DNA of 8,352 nucleotides, taken from an uncultured Pseudomonadota bacterium. Its GTDB lineage: Bacteria; Pseudomonadota; Gammaproteobacteria; Burkholderiales; SCOH01. Location: positions 1 to 8,352 of the forward strand of contig CALMFQ010000134.1 in the NCBI GenBank assembly GCA_937863215.1, given 5' to 3'. A program made the translations under genes and the position numbers. The notes under the pieces were generated by a model. That model was not told the DNA's origin. It did no database searches and saw only the letters and a program-made list of their open reading frames with translations. This document shows, one piece after another, positions 7,081-8,352 of the stretch (position 1 is the stretch's first letter; every line of letters starts with the position of its first letter).

Positions 7081-7107
7081 AGTTTTCGGACAGCATGTCC
7101 GAAAACT
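7081..7107. repeat. Perfect 12+12 base inverted repeat
   Basis: The arms are AGTTTTCGGACA (7081-7092) and TGTCCGAAAACT (7096-7107), separated by GCA. Every base of the arms matches. It lies between convergent transcription units, where a bidirectional terminator would be expected. The order of tracts is wrong for that: T-run before and A-run after the GC stem on either strand, with nothing T-rich downstream. It could stop transcription with help from Rho, protect mRNA ends, bind a dimeric protein, or be a recombination site. The structure is certain; the role is unknown. Confidence 0.8.
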
Positions 7108-7177
7108 CAGCGGAATTCGATGAAGAAGAACTTACGGGCACTTTTTCCGTGGGCTTTTAACCCAATCACTGGCAATT

Positions 7178-7192
7178 CGTACATTGTGTACG
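7178..7192. other. Short inverted repeat downstream of the repressor stop, flanked by a direct repeat
   Basis: CGTACA (7178-7183) pairs with TGTACG (7187-7192) around TTG, four bases beyond the end of the leftward repressor gene. The nine-base word CAATCACTG occurs on both sides, at 7163-7171 and 7193-7201, exactly 30 bases apart. No T-run is present for leftward termination. It may be a weak mRNA 3' structure of the repressor transcript or a protein site. Confidence 0.3.
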
Positions 7193-7195
7193 CAA

Positions 7196-7936
7196 TCACT
7201 GCTGCCACGCCTGAACAAATGTCAGCAACGCCTGCCGCCGCGCTGGCGTCAAGACACGAAAGCACTCAATCAGCGCGGTTTCATCTGCCGACAACGGTTC
7301 ATTGGCTGTTGCCACCGGCTGCAGATAATGGTCGCGAGCCCAATCGTGTGCCTGGGCAAACAGGCCTCCACCGGTTTCCGGATCGCCAAACAGCTCATAG
7401 GCGCCGATTTTTCCCGTCGCCAGTCGCTGAAACAAGTCACTGGTGACTGACAGTGCTTGTGGCAAATCGGGCAACACCGCTTGCAACTGCTTCAGAGCCA
7501 GCGCGGTGCGCGGGCCAAACTGACCGGTTTGAATGCGCATCTCGATATAAGGCATGGCCTCGCTCTGGTCGGGAAACTGCTTCTCGGCGTTGGCATACAG
7601 CACGATGGCCAGACGATGATCGCAATGGATATACCAGATGCCAGCATATTCAAACTCGCCGCGTGCCGCAGCCTCAGCCAGCGGCAGCAAGCTGTCTGCC
7701 CAGTCTTCATCCGACAAGCCGCTGTAGACGTAGAAGGGCACACCTTCGCCAGTACGTAGCCATTCCTCACGCACGTTTTCCCGGTTACGCACCGCATTCC
7801 AGAACGCATCTTTCTTCGGCACGGTGCCTTCGTTGATGCGCTGCGCAATGCCGCGATCCAGTTTCAGGTTCTTCGAGACCCAGCCGTAAAGCGTGCGGTC
7901 TCCAAGCAGTAATTTAATGCGGTCGATGAATTCCAT
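7196..7936 (-). CDS. Phage CI/XRE-like repressor without a visible peptidase domain (246 aa)
   Basis: Residues 1-66 fit the helix-turn-helix domain of phage CI-type repressors: MEFIDRIKLLLG, TLYGWVSKNLKLDRG-IAQRINEGTVPKK, then F-W-N-A-V ... V-R-E-E-W-L-R-T-G-E-G-x-P (56-67). That W-L-x-T-G-E-G-P ending is common where the HTH domain joins its linker. Residues 75-246 are soluble and alpha/beta. I see no Ala-Gly cleavage site or Ser/Lys dyad pattern of the S24 (LexA) peptidases. The last 30 residues (LSADETALIECFRVLTPARRQALLTFVQ) match a helical tail frequent in XRE-type regulators. The frame is open upstream to 8062, but ATG 7936 is chosen because the HTH domain begins there and longer starts would run through the divergent control region into the next gene. 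It probably represses the rightward genes at 8053 onward and may be autoregulated. The DNA-binding call is strong; the prophage-repressor role is inferred. Confidence 0.75.
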   Translation of the reverse strand: MEFIDRIKLLLGDRTLYGWVSKNLKLDRGIAQRINEGTVPKKDAFWNAVRNRENVREEWLRTGEGVPFYVYSGLSDEDWADSLLPLAEAAARGEFEYAGIWYIHCDHRLAIVLYANAEKQFPDQSEAMPYIEMRIQTGQFGPRTALALKQLQAVLPDLPQALSVTSDLFQRLATGKIGAYELFGDPETGGGLFAQAHDWARDHYLQPVATANEPLSADETALIECFRVLTPARRQALLTFVQAWQQ

Positions 7937-7948
7937 AGGCGAACACCG

Positions 7949-7977
7949 TTGACATGCACGTTTTAATGAATTAGATT
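7949..7977 (+). promoter_or_regulatory. Rightward sigma70-type promoter for the RHH/antirepressor operon
   Basis: A perfect TTGACA (7949-7954) is followed by a 17-base spacer and TAGATT (7972-7977), which matches TATAAT at four of six positions including the key first T, second A and last T. Transcription would begin near 7984 and leave a leader of about 70 bases before the ATG at 8053. No equally good leftward promoter for the repressor was found. Confidence 0.6.
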
Positions 7978-7989
7978 GTGCGTATGCAC
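7954..7989. promoter_or_regulatory. Candidate operator repeats over the rightward promoter
   Basis: ATGCAC occurs at 7954-7959 and 7984-7989, exactly 30 bases or about three helical turns apart. The second copy is the right half of an imperfect palindrome, GTGC-GTAT-GCAC (7978-7989). The elements overlap the end of the -35, the spacer and the start point. Binding there by the divergently encoded repressor, or by the ribbon-helix-helix protein, would block the rightward promoter. This is inferred from layout alone. Confidence 0.4.
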
Positions 7990-7991
7990 TG

Positions 7992-8044
7992 TTTCGAGTA
8001 TTGATGAGGCAGCATTTACATAAACGTTTGTATTGTATTCGAAA
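7992..8044 (+). promoter_or_regulatory. Possible leader stem overlapping the ribosome binding site
   Basis: TTTCGAGTA (7992-8000) can pair in RNA with TATTCGAAA (8036-8044): eight Watson-Crick pairs plus one G-U. The right arm takes in the first A's of the AAAGGA ribosome binding site (8042-8047). The loop of 35 bases contains the palindrome AAACGTTT (8022-8029). The pairing could reduce translation of the gene at 8053, or the repeats could be DNA sites for a regulator. The pairing is visible; an effect is not shown. Confidence 0.35.
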
Positions 8045-8052
8045 GGAATCCC

Positions 8053-8244
8053 ATGCGTACAAAAAGAGAGATTAATGCCCGTCAGGTGATTGTCACCTTG
8101 CCGTTGGAAGTGCATCGCCGTCTGGTGCATCTGGCGGAGCTGGATGACCGCGCCATCGGCCTGCTGTCGCGCCGTTTCATCATGAACGGCATGCAGGAAA
8201 TGGAAGCGAAGTTCGGCATTCCGCCGCAGCAGCCGGCAACCTGA
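8053..8244 (+). CDS. Small ribbon-helix-helix (Arc-like) DNA-binding protein (63 aa)
   Basis: The ATG at 8053 follows AAAGGA (8042-8047). The 63-residue protein fits the Arc/MetJ ribbon-helix-helix layout. A basic N-terminal arm (MRTKREINAR) leads to a short beta strand with alternating residues (QVIVTL, 11-16). Next come P-x-E-V-H-R-R-L-V-H-L-A-E (helix A, about 17-30), a turn D-D-R-A, and a second helix I-G-L-L-S-R-R-F-I-M-N-G-M-Q-E-M (about 35-50). Such proteins bind operators as dimers through the paired strands. The size is close to P22 Arc (53 residues). It is divergent from the CI-like repressor and 29 bases before an apparent antirepressor start, so it may act like Arc in damping its own operon. 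Pattern-based and moderately sure. Confidence 0.65.
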   Translation: MRTKREINARQVIVTLPLEVHRRLVHLAELDDRAIGLLSRRFIMNGMQEMEAKFGIPPQQPAT

Positions 8245-8273
8245 GCCCCATTCATCAAAAAGAGGAAATCAGC

Positions 8274-8352
8274 ATGAAAAAAGTCAGCATTCAACTTGAA
8301 TTCAGCGGCGCAATTGTGCCGGTTGGTAAAGATGAGCAGGGCATTGACGTTG
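8274..8352 (+). CDS. Start of a gene, possibly phage antirepressor (3' end outside window)
   Basis: The ATG at 8274 has AGAGGA at 8261-8266. The frame is open for all 26 codons left in the window (begins MKKVSIQLEFSGAIVPVG and continues KDEQGIDV). A beta-strand pair with F-S-G ahead of a D-E-x-G-x-D-V stretch resembles the first strands of the phage antirepressor N-terminal domain (P22_AR_N), where a KPI-type motif would come next just beyond the window. The position behind an Arc-like gene agrees with this. Twenty-six residues are too few for a firm call, so treat it as a real gene with a tentative function. Confidence 0.45.
   Translation, partial: MKKVSIQLEFSGAIVPVGKDEQGIDV

Noticed and set aside
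7081..7107. Bidirectional intrinsic terminator
   Set aside because: The stem is perfect, but no T-run follows on either strand; T and A tracts sit within the arms in the opposite order. It is listed as an inverted repeat of unknown role.
7150..7163. Weak GGG/CCC hairpin around CTTTTAA as a terminator
   Set aside because: The stem is only three to four pairs and no T-run follows on either strand.
7054..7446. Possible small + strand gene, in particular from the ATG at 7120 (MKKNLRALFPWAF...)
   Set aside because: The first 25 codons look protein-like, but no good ribosome binding site precedes the ATG at 7120 and most of the frame lies antisense to the repressor's coding end. Kept only as a remote possibility.
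7937..8062. Longer N-terminus for the repressor (288 residues from 8062)
   Set aside because: The extra 42 residues are Cys/Arg/Asn-rich and unlike the family. The region holds a promoter with a perfect -35, operator-like repeats and the start of the divergent gene, and the HTH domain begins naturally at ATG 7936.

Overview
The window looks like the right-hand (tail tip, lysis) end of the late operon of a tailed prophage or phage, followed by a compact regulatory module. The host is most likely a GC-rich Gram-negative bacterium. GC-rich codon use, the mosaic tail-fibre modules and the general look of the proteins would fit a betaproteobacterium such as a Chromobacterium/Neisseriales relative, but that placement is an impression, not a search result. 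No bacterial housekeeping gene, tRNA, rRNA, CRISPR array or insertion sequence is visible.

Positions 1-5565 carry tail-distal genes, all on the + strand and tightly coupled. They are a tail tip/baseplate-type protein cut by the left window edge, a second tail protein with a beta-sandwich-like signature, an 844-residue tail fibre, a fibre-assembly-like protein, and a small YiiX-like permuted NlpC/P60 putative cysteine peptidase. Junctions are 4-base overlaps (GTGA, ATGA) or gaps of 1-2 bases. The fibre stands out for twelve Asp-box-like repeats at a spacing of about 40 residues, which predicts a large beta-propeller head.

Positions 5581-7037 are the lysis cassette. It holds a superfamily III-type (LydA-like) holin, a GH108 muramidase endolysin with a C-terminal peptidoglycan-binding domain (translationally coupled by ATGA), and a two-TM hydrophobic protein resembling the 3TM/GTA-type holins. 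I see no Rz/Rz1 spanin pair.

Positions 7038-7195 are a 158-base gap between convergent genes. It is rich in inverted repeats, including a perfect 12+12 base palindrome.

Positions 7196-8352 are a regulatory switch. A leftward CI/XRE-like repressor has no visible LexA-type self-cleavage domain. A divergent promoter region has operator-like repeats. Rightward lie a small ribbon-helix-helix (Arc-like) protein and the first 26 codons of a gene whose start resembles phage antirepressors. The order RHH protein then antirepressor recalls arc-ant of the P22 immI region. If that holds, this phage would be induced by antirepression and not by RecA-dependent cleavage. That reading is inference, because the antirepressor gene is cut by the window edge.
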